From positions 558,001 through 622,000 of the forward strand of contig NZ_MUNT01000001.1 of NCBI RefSeq assembly GCF_002001175.1: 64,000 nucleotides of DNA, given 5' to 3'. The number at the start of each line of letters is the position of its first letter. Position 1 is the stretch's first letter. The notes beneath the pieces are model-generated. The model was not told the DNA's origin, did not search any database, and was given only the letters and a program-made list of their open reading frames with translations. Shown in pieces: positions 25,735 through 34,708 of the stretch. The position numbers and the translations under genes are program-made. The stretch is from Rhodanobacter sp. C03. Its GTDB lineage: Bacteria > Pseudomonadota > Gammaproteobacteria > Xanthomonadales > Rhodanobacteraceae.

Positions 25735-26769
25735 TTGAAAAAGCTCTTTCTATTGCTGGCACTACTGGCCAGCTCATTTTCATTCACTGCGACGGGTCAA
25801 GACATGTCCAATGGTGCAGACAACTTCTACAAGAGCGACAAGGTGATCTTGCAGAAGGTCACTTTCGACAACCAATACAAGATGAAGGTCGTCGGCAATC
25901 TGTTCACTCCCAAGGGTCTCGATCGCAATGCCAGGCATCCAGCGATCATCGTCGGTCATCCGATGGGCGCGGTGAAGGAGCAAAGCTCGAATCTGTATGC
26001 GCAGAAGCTGGCCGAGCGGGGCTTCGTCACCCTCGCAATCGACCAGTCGTTCTGGGGCGAAAGTGAGGGCCAGCCGCGCAACGCCGTTGCACCGGAGATC
26101 TACTCCGAGGCCTTCAGCGCAGCCGTGGACTATCTGGGCACGCAGTCGTTCGTGGATAGAGATCGCATCGGCGTTCTTGGCATTTGCGGCAGTGGCAGCT
26201 TCGTCATCAGTGCGGCCAAGATCGATCCGCGCATGAAAGCCATTGCCACGATCAGCATGTATGACATGGGAGCCGCCAGCCGTAACGGCCTCAAGCACTC
26301 ACAGATGCTCGAGCAGCGAAAGAAGATCCTTGAAGCGGCGGCATAGCAGCGCTACGTGGAATTCATCGGTGGCGAAACTAAATATACCGGCGGCACGGTG
26401 CACCAACTGGACGAAAACACGGACCCGATGCAACGCGAGTTCTACGACTTCTACCGCACCCCGCGAGGCGAATACACCCCCGAAGGTTCATCGCCGCAAC
26501 TCACAACGCATCCGACACTGACCGGTGTCGTCAAGTTCATGAACTTCTATCCGTTCGATGACATTGAGACGATTTCCCCGCGTCCGATGCTTTTCATCGC
26601 GGGCGAGAACGCGCACTCCAGAGAGTTCAGCGAAGAGGCGTTCCGGCTTGCAGGTCAACCCAAGGAGCTTGTCATTGCGCCTGGTGCTGGCCACGTGGAT
26701 CTTTACGATCGCGTCAACCTCATTCCGTTTGACAAATTGACTGCATTCTTCCAAGCCAATCTGAAGTAA
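25735..26769 (+). pseudogene. Alpha/beta hydrolase (dienelactone-hydrolase-like), interrupted by an in-frame TAG
   Basis: The sequence encodes a 344-codon exported alpha/beta hydrolase in a single frame, but codon 204 is TAG (26344-26346). Before it are a signal peptide (KKLFLLLALLASSF) and the nucleophile elbow GVLGICGSGSF. After it, without any frameshift, come YVEFIGGETKY, the acidic region FIAGENAHSR and the histidine loop PGAGHVDLYD. The two halves join smoothly across the stop (ILEAAA-stop-QRYVEF), so a CAG-to-TAG change is the simplest origin. The truncated product lacks the catalytic histidine. The TTG start at 25735 is preceded by GAGGAG; a GTG at 25729 also exists. Base composition here is lower in GC than in neighbours. 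Confidence 0.85.
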
Positions 26770-26868
26770 CTCAAGCTCGTTCCCGAAACCGTAATTGCGG
26801 CGAACACCAACCCGCACGTGGAGCGTCCCGTAAAACGGACGCGCCGTTGTCCTTCAAGTCATCAACCA

Positions 26869-28110
26869 ATGAATCCCGCCATGTCCACTCCTTCGACCAC
26901 CCTCATCGCGTCATCCGGGAGCCGCGGCCATGCCAGTCAACGGGCGGCATGGAGCGCCGTCGGCTCCCTGTCCATGTGCGTGGCGCTGCTGATCGCCTCG
27001 GAGTTCATGCCAGTCAGCCTGCTGACACCGATTGCCGCCGACCTGCATGCCAGCGATGGCCTGGCCGGACAAGCCATTTCCATCTCGGGGCTGTTCGCCG
27101 TGTTCTCCAGCCTGATGATCGCCAGCGTGGTGGCGCGCCGTGATCGCCGTCGCGTGCTGATGGCGCTGACGGTCGCCATGCTGGCCTCGCTGGTGCTGAT
27201 CGCGACAGCGCCCAACTTCCTCATGCTGATGGCGGCGCGGGCACTGCTGGGCATCGCCATCGGCGGGTTCTGGGCGCTGGCCACCGCGACGATCATGCGT
27301 CTGGTTCCGGCGCCATCCGTGCCCAAGGCGCTCGGCGTGCTCTACACAGGCAACGCCATGGCCGTAGCGTTTGCCGCGCCCATCGGCAGCTATGTGGGCG
27401 GATTGATCGGCTGGCGCGGTGTGTTCGGGGCGTTGGTGCCGCTCGTCGTCGTGAACCTGTTGTGGCAGTGGCGCAGCCTGCCGGCCATGCCGCCGGATGC
27501 TGACGCCACGGCACGCAGGACGAACGTGTTCGCGCTGCTGAAGCGCCGCAACGTCGCCTTCGCGATGGTGGGAGTGATGTTGTCGTTTGCCGGGGCGTTC
27601 TCCACCTTTACTTACCTGCGGCCGTTTCTTGAAACGCGTACAGGCGTCGATGTAAGCCAGTTGTCGTTACTGCTGCTGGGATTGGGATTGGCCGGATTCG
27701 CGGGCACCTATGGCGCCAGCGCATTGCTGGGTCGGCATCTCTACCGCCTGCTTGCCCTGCTGCCGCTGGCACTGGCGGTAACCACGCTGGCGTTTCTTGG
27801 CTTTGGATACTTGCTGTGGCCGGTGGCCCTCATCCTGATCGTGTGGGGCACGCTCAACGCGGCGATTCCCGTGGCATGGTCCACGTGGCTATCGCTGGGC
27901 ATCGCCGACGAACCCGATGCCGGCGGTGGCCTGCTGGTGGCAGCCATCCAGCTTGCCATCATGCTGGGCGCAGCGTTCGGCGGGTTGCTGCTGGATCACC
28001 TGTCGCTGACCGCAACCTGGATCGGTGGGGCGGTGATGTTGTTGCTTGCAGCGTTGGTCGTAGGCAGCGGTCGTCGTTTGCGTCCTGCAAATGATGGTGC
28101 CGGATGCTGA
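26869..28110 (+). CDS. MFS transporter, DHA1 family (drug/sugar efflux type)
   Basis: A 413-residue inner-membrane exporter with twelve hydrophobic helices. Family signs are the N-terminal EFMPVSLLTPIAADL, the loop RRDRRRVLMALT between helices 2 and 3, and ARALLGIAIGGFWALATA in helix 4/5, similar to AraJ/SotB/NepI-type exporters. I start at ATG 26869 (MNPAMSTPS); 26881 is equally likely and a longer frame begins at 26818. It follows the broken hydrolase by 99 bases on the same strand and may be under the same LysR control. Confidence 0.88.
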   Translation: MNPAMSTPSTTLIASSGSRGHASQRAAWSAVGSLSMCVALLIASEFMPVSLLTPIAADLHASDGLAGQAISISGLFAVFSSLMIASVVARRDRRRVLMALTVAMLASLVLIATAPNFLMLMAARALLGIAIGGFWALATATIMRLVPAPSVPKALGVLYTGNAMAVAFAAPIGSYVGGLIGWRGVFGALVPLVVVNLLWQWRSLPAMPPDADATARRTNVFALLKRRNVAFAMVGVMLSFAGAFSTFTYLRPFLETRTGVDVSQLSLLLLGLGLAGFAGTYGASALLGRHLYRLLALLPLALAVTTLAFLGFGYLLWPVALILIVWGTLNAAIPVAWSTWLSLGIADEPDAGGGLLVAAIQLAIMLGAAFGGLLLDHLSLTATWIGGAVMLLLAALVVGSGRRLRPANDGAGC

Positions 28111-28180
28111 GGCTCCGGCTGAAAAGGACAGGGTCGCGATCTGTTCCAATGCAACGATGACTCGCTCACAGCAGCCACCC

Positions 28181-28555
28181 ATGAAACGAAACCTGTCCCG
28201 CTGGCTGCTCGCGCTGTTCTTCATCACCGCGGGCACGTTCCATTTCCTGTTCATTGCGAACTACATGGGAATCATGCCGGCATGGCTGCCCTGGCATCGG
28301 GCGCTCGTCGTCATCAGTGGCTTGTGCGAGATGGCCGGTGGCCTTGGCGTGCTGTGGCACGTGACACGTCGCTGGGCGGGATATGGGTTGATCGCGTTGT
28401 GTCTGTCCGTATTGCCGGCCAATGTGCAGATGCTGCTGAATGCGCAGGCTGCGCATGCATCGACCTTGTGGCTGACGCTGCTGTGGGTGCGCTTGCCGTT
28501 GCAAGTTCTGCTGATCGCGTGGATCTGGCACGCGACCCGTTCGCGCGCAGACTGA
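28181..28555 (+). CDS. DoxX-like small integral membrane protein
   Basis: A 124-residue protein with four predicted membrane helices. The N-terminal LSRWLLALFFITAGTFHFLF, then WLPWHRALVVISGLCEMAGGLGVL, resembles DoxX-related proteins. The start at 28181 is preferred for length, but ATG 28157 (MTRSQQPPMKR) is in frame. It lies shortly after the MFS gene on the same strand. Its role is unknown; relatives are annotated as membrane proteins linked to redox balance. Confidence 0.75.
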   Translation: MKRNLSRWLLALFFITAGTFHFLFIANYMGIMPAWLPWHRALVVISGLCEMAGGLGVLWHVTRRWAGYGLIALCLSVLPANVQMLLNAQAAHASTLWLTLLWVRLPLQVLLIAWIWHATRSRAD

Positions 28556-28611
28556 ATGTCATCAAGAGCCGCGATGACGGCCGATCACCCGTACAACATC
28601 GCGGCATGTGC

Positions 28612-29415
28612 TCACGGAATCCGGCACTGCCCATCCAGCGGCGCCTTGGCGGCGGCATCAAGATCGGCACGGCTCACGTCCTTGTCCTGCGCCGGGTCGA
28701 ACACGATTCTGGCCTTGACGTTCTCGCCGTTGCTGCCTTGGATGTTGGCGAGGCCGTTGAAGCTGAGCAGCTCGCGTGTCTTCGCGTCGTAGGCCACGTC
28801 GATATGCGGCAGGGCGAAGCCGATCAGGTTGTCCAGGCTGAGGCGGTAGTGCCGGGCATCGCGGCCATTCACCGGTGCGTCGGCCATGCGCTTCACGCTG
28901 AAGCCGAGCGTGCCGAGCCGGCTGGGTACCAGGAACGGGATCTTGTCGCTGCCGTCCTCGCCCAGCTTGTCCCAGTGGTTGCGGATGTAGGCATCGAAAC
29001 CGGCGTCGATGACCGGCATCGGCGAGGTATCGAGTGCGGCGGTGCGCTCCTGCGCGCCCTTGTCGACGCGGGCGAACACCACGCGTTTTCCGCCTACGCT
29101 GCGCACGCCTTCTTGGTAGCCGGTGCGCGCATCGTCCAGCACGAAATCCGGTGCCTGCGCGTTGCCGTCGTCGTGCATCAGCTTGCGTGCGAACGGCTTG
29201 CCGTCCGGGCAGCGGTAAAGCACCAGCCGTGACGAGTTGCCGCCGTCGTCGTACAGCCAGTGCGATTCGCGATACATCAGGTGGTCGTCCGCGCCGGCGA
29301 AGGCTTTGCCTTCGACGTGGTGAACGGCGTTGGCGTCGGTGCCGGCCAGTGCGCTGGCGGAAGCGGCTAGCGCCAGTGTCAGTCCCAGCGCACAGACGCG
29401 CCGATGGGGTTTCAT
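28612..29415 (-). CDS. Exported hypothetical protein
   Basis: A 267-residue protein with a signal peptide (MKPHRRVCALGLTLALAASASALA) and a single soluble domain rich in beta-strand pattern. Recognisable stretches are MYRESHWLYDDG, RLVLYRCPDGKPFARK and the C-terminal half VDVAYDAKTRELLSFNGLANI-like segment (HIDVAYDAKTREL). I do not assign a function; the pattern of a ligand-binding periplasmic protein is only an impression. The ATG at 29415 was chosen over TTG 29421. It is convergent with the preceding gene. Confidence 0.75.
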   Translation of the reverse strand: MKPHRRVCALGLTLALAASASALAGTDANAVHHVEGKAFAGADDHLMYRESHWLYDDGGNSSRLVLYRCPDGKPFARKLMHDDGNAQAPDFVLDDARTGYQEGVRSVGGKRVVFARVDKGAQERTAALDTSPMPVIDAGFDAYIRNHWDKLGEDGSDKIPFLVPSRLGTLGFSVKRMADAPVNGRDARHYRLSLDNLIGFALPHIDVAYDAKTRELLSFNGLANIQGSNGENVKARIVFDPAQDKDVSRADLDAAAKAPLDGQCRIP

Positions 29416-29543
29416 CGTCAAGGGATTACTCCGGCAGCCATGGGGTTTGCTGCATCCGGGCGTAAGTACCCGTTGCAGCAGGAGATACGGCTGGATCCGA
29501 CCGGTGGATGCACGGGCGACAGGCCGGCTGTGCCAGAAAGGAA

Positions 29544-29672
29544 CCTCGAATAACCCGGCTATTGCTCGTCATCCCGGCGAAAGCTGGGATCCAGCGACTC
29601 CAAGTCCTTGATCGGCCAAGGCACTGGATTCCAGCTTTCGCTGGAATGACGGACATTTGAAGTTATTCGAGG
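29544..29672. repeat. MITE-like nested palindrome (CGTCATCCC family)
   Basis: Outer arms CCTCGAATAAC (29544-29554) and GTTATTCGAGG (29662-29672) form a perfect 11-bp inverted repeat. Inside lie longer imperfect arms, CGTCATCCCGGCGAAAGCTG... (29567 on) and ...CCAGCTTTCGCTGGAATGACG (ends 29651; only part is shown). It occupies most of the gap 29416-29861 between the exported protein and ssb, where I see no gene. Confidence 0.75.
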
Positions 29673-29861
29673 CCCTCAGAATCGGGCGAAGACTCGGTCT
29701 ACCCGAGCTGACCGCAGGCGGTCTGCATCGGAGCCGGCCCACGCCCGAGCGGGGTTTGCGCACGTGGCATCGGCGGCTCGCGCGGTTATCATAGCCAATC
29801 AGATTCACCACTCCGGCCGTAACTACCGCTTATGTACGGCCGGCTCAACAGAGGACATCCC

Positions 29862-30374
29862 ATGGCACGTGGCATCAACAAAGTCATCCTGGTCGGCAAC
29901 CTGGGCTCGGACCCGGAACTGCGCAGCACCGGCGGCGGCGTCAGCATTTGCAGCTTCAGTCTGGCCACCTCCGAATCCTGGACCGACAAGCAGTCCGGTG
30001 AGAAGCAGGAGCGTACCGAGTGGCACCGGATCAAGATCTTCGGCCGCCTCGGCGAGATCGCCGCCGAGTACCTGAAGAAGGGTCGTCAGGTCTATATCGA
30101 GGGTTCGATCCGCACCGACAAGTTCACCGGCAAGGATGGCGTGGAAAAATATTTTACTGACATCATTGCCAGCGAAATGCAGATGCTGGGCAGCAACGAA
30201 GGCGGCGGTGGCGGCCAGCGTGAGCGTCCGCAGAGCACCGGCGGTGGCCAGCAGCGTCAGGGCGGCAGCAACTATGGCAACCAGTCGCGCGGCAGCGATG
30301 ACCACGGCGCTCCGTCGCGGCAGTCGCCGGCACCGGCCGACAGCGGCTTCGCGGATGACGAGATTCCGTTCTAG
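29862..30374 (+). CDS. ssb: Single-stranded DNA-binding protein
   Basis: Essential ssDNA-binding protein of 170 residues for replication and repair. The OB-fold (residues 1-110) has MARGINKVILVGNLGSDPEL, SFSLATSESW, TEWHRIKIFGRLGEIAAEYL and VYIEGSIRTDKF. A Gly/Gln-rich linker follows, and the acidic tip DDEIPF recruits partner proteins. GAGGA lies about 6 bases before the ATG. A classical terminator follows at 30416. Confidence 0.97.
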   Translation: MARGINKVILVGNLGSDPELRSTGGGVSICSFSLATSESWTDKQSGEKQERTEWHRIKIFGRLGEIAAEYLKKGRQVYIEGSIRTDKFTGKDGVEKYFTDIIASEMQMLGSNEGGGGGQRERPQSTGGGQQRQGGSNYGNQSRGSDDHGAPSRQSPAPADSGFADDEIPF

Positions 30375-30395
30375 GTGACACCTGAGAACGAAACT

Positions 30396-30442
30396 GTTGC
30401 TTTTTGACCTATAAGCCCCCGAGAAATCGGGGGTTTTTCTTG
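30396..30442. repeat. Left 47-bp direct repeat bounding the KaiBC segment
   Basis: This copy, which includes the ssb terminator, matches 38804-38850 at 37 of 47 positions by hand alignment, without gaps. Shared cores include CTATAA and CCCGAGAAATCGG followed by TTTTTCT. The second copy has lost terminator stem pairing, so the left copy is probably the original. Confidence 0.6.
30416..30438 (+). terminator. Rho-independent terminator of ssb
   Basis: A 7-bp stem CCCCCGA / TCGGGGG with loop GAAA is followed by TTTTT, 41 bases after the ssb stop codon. Confidence 0.92.
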
Positions 30443-30633
30443 TCGGAACTGGACGTTTTCACATCATTTCTGGCATCGAGAGCTCCTCTAAGCTACAGCC
30501 TCCATCAAAAAGCCCACGCGGCATGTCGCCCAAGCAATAGCGCTGCTTATAACGTCCGGGGTTTAAAGCCACGTGCGCTACTCAGATTGAGGACCTCGAT
30601 TGCCGGTGCCCTGCAATTGCGGTCTGGAGCGAG

Positions 30634-30861
30634 TCAACTTGACTCGTGCGGTTTTTCGTTTGGCTGGGGCTGTTCGCCTCCTTCTTCGCTGCCATTCTTG
30701 ATTCCGTCTTTGGAGTTCAATGCCGAGCGTTTCGACGCGGCTGAACCATTGCCGGGATCTCGAATTTCATTGCGCTCTGTATCCCACCCAAAATCGCCAT
30801 CAAATATGGGTGGCACCGAATACTGCGTGTTGTGTTCTGCGCGGGCGTTTCGCTCGTTCAT
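30634..30861 (-). CDS. Small hydrophilic hypothetical protein
   Basis: A 75-residue ORF beginning MNERNARAEHNTQYSVPPIF, rich in Asn, Glu, Ser and Pro, with no helix or signal. AGAGAGG lies just before the ATG. It is in a lower-GC gap of about 640 bases (30375-31012) that otherwise shows nothing recognisable. No family recognised. It could be spurious, but the ribosome-binding site and composition favour a real small gene. Confidence 0.4.
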   Translation of the reverse strand: MNERNARAEHNTQYSVPPIFDGDFGWDTERNEIRDPGNGSAASKRSALNSKDGIKNGSEEGGEQPQPNEKPHESS

Positions 30862-31012
30862 GTGCGCCTCTCTGTCGATCGCATGCTGAGGATGAGCGAC
30901 GATGACGGAATTCGTATCAAAGCAGGGTGATCTCTTAAGTCCCGCACATTCACCAGTAGTGAACGTCTAGTGTTCTCTGGAGGGGATCACTGGTTGCAGC
31001 ATTCCCGCAGGC

Positions 31013-31279
31013 TCACGACCGATCTGGTGTATCCAGGCCACGGGGTCTTATCGGCACAGGCTCCGAACCAAAAGTGGTGGGCACCGACGGATTCGTGCGA
31101 CCCAGCGTTATGTTTTTGGAGGCGCGGACATGGCGGTTCGCATAGGTCCAGATTTCGCCCGTCTCCGTGATCAGAACGGTCCAATACAGATCGGATTCGG
31201 GGCCATAGTCAATGACGAAATGAGCGAACCCTTCACCTTTTGGCGTGTTCATGGGAATGGGCGGATCAAGCTGAAGCAT
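31013..31279 (-). CDS. Small conserved-looking hypothetical protein (FVIDYGPE type)
   Basis: An 88-residue ORF. The start MLQLDPPIPMNTPKGEGFAH and the core FVIDYGPESDLYWTVLITETG, then GEIWTYANRHVRASKNITLG, resemble a recurrent family of short proteins found in mobile or accessory regions of proteobacteria; I recall the pattern but cannot name a function. GAGGAG 7 bases before the ATG supports the start at 31279 rather than 31306. The C-terminal 20 residues after ITLGR may be variable. Confidence 0.6.
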   Translation of the reverse strand: MLQLDPPIPMNTPKGEGFAHFVIDYGPESDLYWTVLITETGEIWTYANRHVRASKNITLGRTNPSVPTTFGSEPVPIRPRGLDTPDRS

Positions 31280-31510
31280 CGCAATCTCTCCTCGTGTCGC
31301 GCGCACGATGCTTCCGAGTTCGTGAAGCCTTCGCGAACTTTTGGGAGCCCTTCAGGGCCAGTCGGCACCGAAATCTTCTGGTGCGCAACGGTGCTGCGCC
31401 TGGGCTGTCGGCACAATCAAGATGAAGTGTGCAAGTTTGTGAGTGGACGCCGGGATAAGCGAGTAGTGTGAAACGACAGCCGGATGCCGGCTTGGATTAG
31501 GTTCGGGGAT

Positions 31511-31897
31511 ATGGATACGGGCGCGGGATGGGTCGTTCTGATCGTTGACGACGATTTTTGCGTGCGCGAATCCATTCAACTGCTGCTGTCAAGCCAAGCA
31601 AGTGCCCAGGTGCTTTCTGCGGATGGGTTCACTCAAGCGTGTGACTTTCTGGCTGCTCACCACATCGATGTCCTCATCGCGGACGTTCTGTTGGCCGGCC
31701 TGAAATCGGGCATTGACTTGGCTCATATCGCGGAGCAGATGCAGCCCAATGCTGCAATCCTGATCGTGTCAGCCGATGCAAGAAACGAAATGGCCAACTT
31801 TCCGGCAAGGGCGATATTTCTGCAGAAGCCGTTCGGATCAGAAAAACTGCTGCACGCCATCAAGCAGGCACGTGCTCAGGTGACTGCTTCCACCTGA
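31511..31897 (+). CDS. Single-domain response regulator (CheY-like)
   Basis: A 128-residue receiver domain without an output domain. The acidic pocket VDDDFCV, phospho-acceptor Asp in VLIADVLLAG and Lys in FLQKPFG are present. MDTGAGWVVLIVDDD at 31511 is the chosen start; a GTG/ATG further upstream at 31484 would add nine residues. The partner kinase is not obvious; the hybrid kinase at 35031 or the HWE kinase at 37640 in the same segment are candidates. Confidence 0.85.
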   Translation: MDTGAGWVVLIVDDDFCVRESIQLLLSSQASAQVLSADGFTQACDFLAAHHIDVLIADVLLAGLKSGIDLAHIAEQMQPNAAILIVSADARNEMANFPARAIFLQKPFGSEKLLHAIKQARAQVTAST

Positions 31898-32067
31898 CGA
31901 TCGACTTGGAATCTTTGACGGCCGACGTCCACCGATGCGTGTCGGGTTTCTTGACAGCGACCGCATGAACGCGCACATGCTGCACATCGTCAGCTTCACG
32001 GGTCCGAGACGAATCACCTTTTATATTTTCGGCCACCGCACGCTCGCGGTTTGAGAGGTCGAGAGTC

Positions 32068-32253
32068 ATGGACAAGAACAGAACCGAAGGCACCAAGCAC
32101 GAAGTCAAAGGCGCCATCAAGGAAGTGGTCGGCAAAGTGACTGGCAACAAGGCGAAAGAAGTAGCGGGCACCGTCGAGAAGAACGCTGGCAAAGTCCAGA
32201 ATGCCGTCGGCAAGGCTGCTGATCGCGCTCGCGACGAAGCAAAAAAGCGCTGA
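32068..32253 (+). CDS. CsbD-family stress-response protein
   Basis: A 61-residue, highly charged helical protein of the CsbD family, starting MDKNRTEGTKHEVKGAIKEV with the repeated KGAIKEVVGKVTGNK / KNAGKVQNAVGKA pattern. Family members accumulate under general or osmotic stress; the mechanism is unknown. A strong terminator follows at 32268. It is a single-gene unit upstream of the kaiC operon. Confidence 0.92.
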   Translation: MDKNRTEGTKHEVKGAIKEVVGKVTGNKAKEVAGTVEKNAGKVQNAVGKAADRARDEAKKR

Positions 32254-32267
32254 GTCATTCGCGCCGC

Positions 32268-32300
32268 AAAAAGGCCGGTCGAAGTCTGACCGGCCTTTTT
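32268..32300 (+). terminator. Terminator of csbD
   Basis: A 13-bp stem (AAAAAGGCCGGTC / GACCGGCCTTTTT) with a 7-nt loop ends in TTTTT, 15 bases after the csbD stop. It can act on both strands. Confidence 0.92.
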
Positions 32301-32636
32301 CTCTTCCTGAATTCCCTCAGCTCTACCGCTTGTCGGGCGCGCGGGGTATTTGCGTAACCAGCGTCGCGAAAGAAGCGGCGTCGCTTCCTCAGATGATCTT
32401 GACACCCCGACCTGTCCGGATGTTAGGTCGAGGTCCTTTGAGAGGCTATGTATGCGGCAAAAGTGGATAGCGAGCGTTCGGCGCCATGCAGCATCACGCC
32501 GAGCTAACAGACCGTAGCTTTGAATCCGTATAAGTACGTGCTTTGCCTTCAGCCCGGTCCAGCGATTCGGCTATGGGAACGCTGGGGTTCTGGTAGATAC
32601 AGCGCGGCTCGAAATAGCAACCAACCGGAGCACCTC
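32301..32636 (+). other. Gap upstream of kaiC
   Basis: This stretch of about 335 bases between the csbD terminator and kaiC must hold the promoter of the kaiC operon. An alternative long start (TTG 32520) would place part of it inside kaiC. I see no clear promoter motif, only the GGAG at 32626-32629 before the GTG start. Confidence 0.5.
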
Positions 32637-34355
32637 GTGGCCGCAAAACGTACAAAAGTCGATGCAGCGGCTAGCTCCACCCGCCTCGCGCCATTGAGCA
32701 AGACACCGACTGGAATCAAGGGGCTCGATGCGCTGACGCTTGGCGGACTTCCAACAGGTCGGCCCACCTTGCTATGCGGTGCTGCAGGCTGCGGCAAGAC
32801 TCTGTTCGCGATGACCTTCCTGGTCAATGGCATCAACAAATTCGGCGAGCCCGGCGTGCTCATGAGTTTTGAGGAGCGCGCGCGTGATCTGGAAACCAAC
32901 GTGGCATCGCTGGGCTATGACGTTGCCGAGCTTGTCGAGCGAAAGCAGTTGGTCATCGATCACGTCTACATCGAGCGGGCCGAGATTGAAGAAAGCGGTG
33001 AATACGATCTTGAAGGTCTCTTCGTGCGGCTCGGCCACGCTATCGATTCCATCGGCGCGAAACGCGTGGTGCTCGACACCATCGAGGCCTTGTTCTCGGG
33101 GCTGGACGACACGGCCATCCTGCGTTCCGAACTGCGCCGGTTGTTCGCATGGCTCAAGGACAAAGGCGTCACTGCGATCATCACCGGTGAGCGCGGCGAT
33201 GGTCAGCTGACCCGTTACGGCATCGAGGAGTACGTATCCGATTGCGTGATTCTGCTGGACAACCGCGTAGAAGATCAGGTCACCACGCGACGCCTGCGTG
33301 TTGTGAAATACCGCGGCTCCTCCCATGGAACCAATGAATACCCTTTCCTTATCGACGAACATGGCATCAGCGTGCTGCCGATCACTTCGGCGGAACTGGG
33401 ACACCGAATTTCGCACGAATCGGTGCCTACAGGCGTACCAGGTTTGGACGACATGCTCGGCATTCGTGGTTACTTTCGTGGTTCCAGCATTCTGATATCG
33501 GGACTAGCCGGCACCGGGAAATCAACTTTTGCCTCAGCATTCGTCAACGCAGCATGCGAACGTGGCGAGCGGTGCCTCTTTTTCGCTTTCGAGGAGTCAC
33601 CGGACCAGATCGTGCGCAACATGGCGTCGGTGGGTCTCAAACTCGATCAGCACATCGACAGCGGGCTACTGGACTTCCAGGCGGCGCGCCCCAGTCTCTA
33701 TGGTTTCGAGATGCACTTGGCGCGGATGAACCGCGACATCGAGGAGTTTGCGCCACAAGTTATCGTGGTTGATCCAATCTCCGCATTTCGCGGTCCATCC
33801 TCTGAGATCCATTCGACGCTGATTCGGCTGGCCGACATCTGCAAGAGCAAGGGCATCACTGCACTTTTCACCAGCCTTTCCTCATCAGGCGAGCAGATGA
33901 GCGAGAGCGAACGCAGCGTGTCGTCGCTGATGGATACCTGGATCTCGCTCAAGGACACGGAGGCGAACGGCGAGCGCAATCGGGTGCTCTACCTGCTGAA
34001 GTCACGTGGCATGAACCACTCGAAACAGCTGCGGGAATACCAGTTGACCAATCATGGAATTCACATGGTCGATGCCTACGTCGGTCCGGATGGCGTGCTA
34101 ACCGGAACCGCTCGTATTGCACAGGAAGCGCGCGAACGTGAAGCAGGTCTATCGCGCAAGCAGGCCACCGAGCGGAGGCGGCGCGAGGTGGCGCGGAAGC
34201 GCGCCGCGCTCGATCGGCAGATCGCCGAGTTGCGTGCTGCACTTGAAACCGAAGAGGCGGAGATGGCGACCTTGATCGAGCAGGAAGAGGCCCGTGAGCT
34301 CGCTCACGGATCCGAGCGCTCCGAAATGGCGGCAATCCGTGGGGTGCGCTCATGA
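32637..34355 (+). CDS. kaiC: KaiC-family double-domain RecA-like ATPase/autokinase
   Basis: A 572-residue KaiC protein with two tandem domains. CI: P-loop GAAGCGKT (48-55) and catalytic Glu79-Glu80. CII: P-loop GLAGTGKST (289-297) and catalytic Glu319-Glu320. By hand alignment with cyanobacterial KaiC, the two autophosphorylation residues are Ser429-Ser430 in [10 protein letters not shown], instead of Ser-Thr. After residue 490 comes a charged coiled coil (to 572) that replaces the usual C-terminal A-loop region. The start is GTG 32637 with GGAG 7 bases upstream. Its stop overlaps kaiB by ATGA. In cyanobacteria KaiC is the core of the circadian clock; here a timer or stress switch is the safer guess. 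Lower GC than the kdp region (hand count of one 60-base line: 58% against 70%). Confidence 0.95.
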   Translation: MAAKRTKVDAAASSTRLAPLSKTPTGIKGLDALTLGGLPTGRPTLLCGAAGCGKTLFAMTFLVNGINKFGEPGVLMSFEERARDLETNVASLGYDVAELVERKQLVIDHVYIERAEIEESGEYDLEGLFVRLGHAIDSIGAKRVVLDTIEALFSGLDDTAILRSELRRLFAWLKDKGVTAIITGERGDGQLTRYGIEEYVSDCVILLDNRVEDQVTTRRLRVVKYRGSSHGTNEYPFLIDEHGISVLPITSAELGHRISHESVPTGVPGLDDMLGIRGYFRGSSILISGLAGTGKSTFASAFVNAACERGERCLFFAFEESPDQIVRNMASVGLKLDQHIDSGLLDFQAARPSLYGFEMHLARMNRDIEEFAPQVIVVDPISAFRGPSSEIHSTLIRLADICKSKGITALFTSLSSSGEQMSESERSVSSLMDTWISLKDTEANGERNRVLYLLKSRGMNHSKQLREYQLTNHGIHMVDAYVGPDGVLTGTARIAQEAREREAGLSRKQATERRRREVARKRAALDRQIAELRAALETEEAEMATLIEQEEARELAHGSERSEMAAIRGVRS

Positions 34356-34708
34356 TCGTCACTAAGCAGGACGATGGGCCCGTCGCTGACACCCCGAATG
34401 GTCTTTCGGAACCTGAATCAGGAGAGTACAACCTGCGCCTTTACGTGGCGGGCCAGACACCGAAATCGCTGGCTGCAATCGCGAATCTCAAGAAACTCTG
34501 CGAAAGCAATCTCGCCGGTCGTTACACGATCGACGTGGTTGATCTCCTTGTCACGCCACAGCTTGCTGCAGGCGATCAGATCGTGGCATTGCCAACCCTT
34601 GTTAGACATCTTCCGCCACCCCTCAAACGTGTCATCGGTGATCTCTCGAACACCGAACGAGTGTTGGTGGGTCTCGACATTCGCCCCAAGACTGCGAGCC
34701 CAACATGA
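34352..34708 (+). CDS. kaiB: KaiB-family protein, copy 1
   Basis: A 118-residue KaiB with a 25-residue N-terminal extension. The core runs [20 protein letters not shown], then [31 protein letters not shown] and TERVLVGLD, with the family's conserved GDL motif. KaiB binds the CI ring of KaiC and switches fold while doing so. The start overlaps the kaiC stop and its end overlaps the second kaiB, both by 4 bases, so all are co-translated. It differs clearly from copy 2, with SNTER in place of SDRER after the GDL motif. Confidence 0.95.
   Translation: MIVTKQDDGPVADTPNGLSEPESGEYNLRLYVAGQTPKSLAAIANLKKLCESNLAGRYTIDVVDLLVTPQLAAGDQIVALPTLVRHLPPPLKRVIGDLSNTERVLVGLDIRPKTASPT

Noticed and set aside
28556..28611. 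A coding region in the gap after the DoxX-like gene
   Set aside because: Too short and without start signal; the convergent gene ends there.
32637..34355. RadA, DnaB or RecA instead of KaiC
   Set aside because: Two tandem KaiC-type domains, Glu-Glu pairs and coupling to kaiB exclude them.
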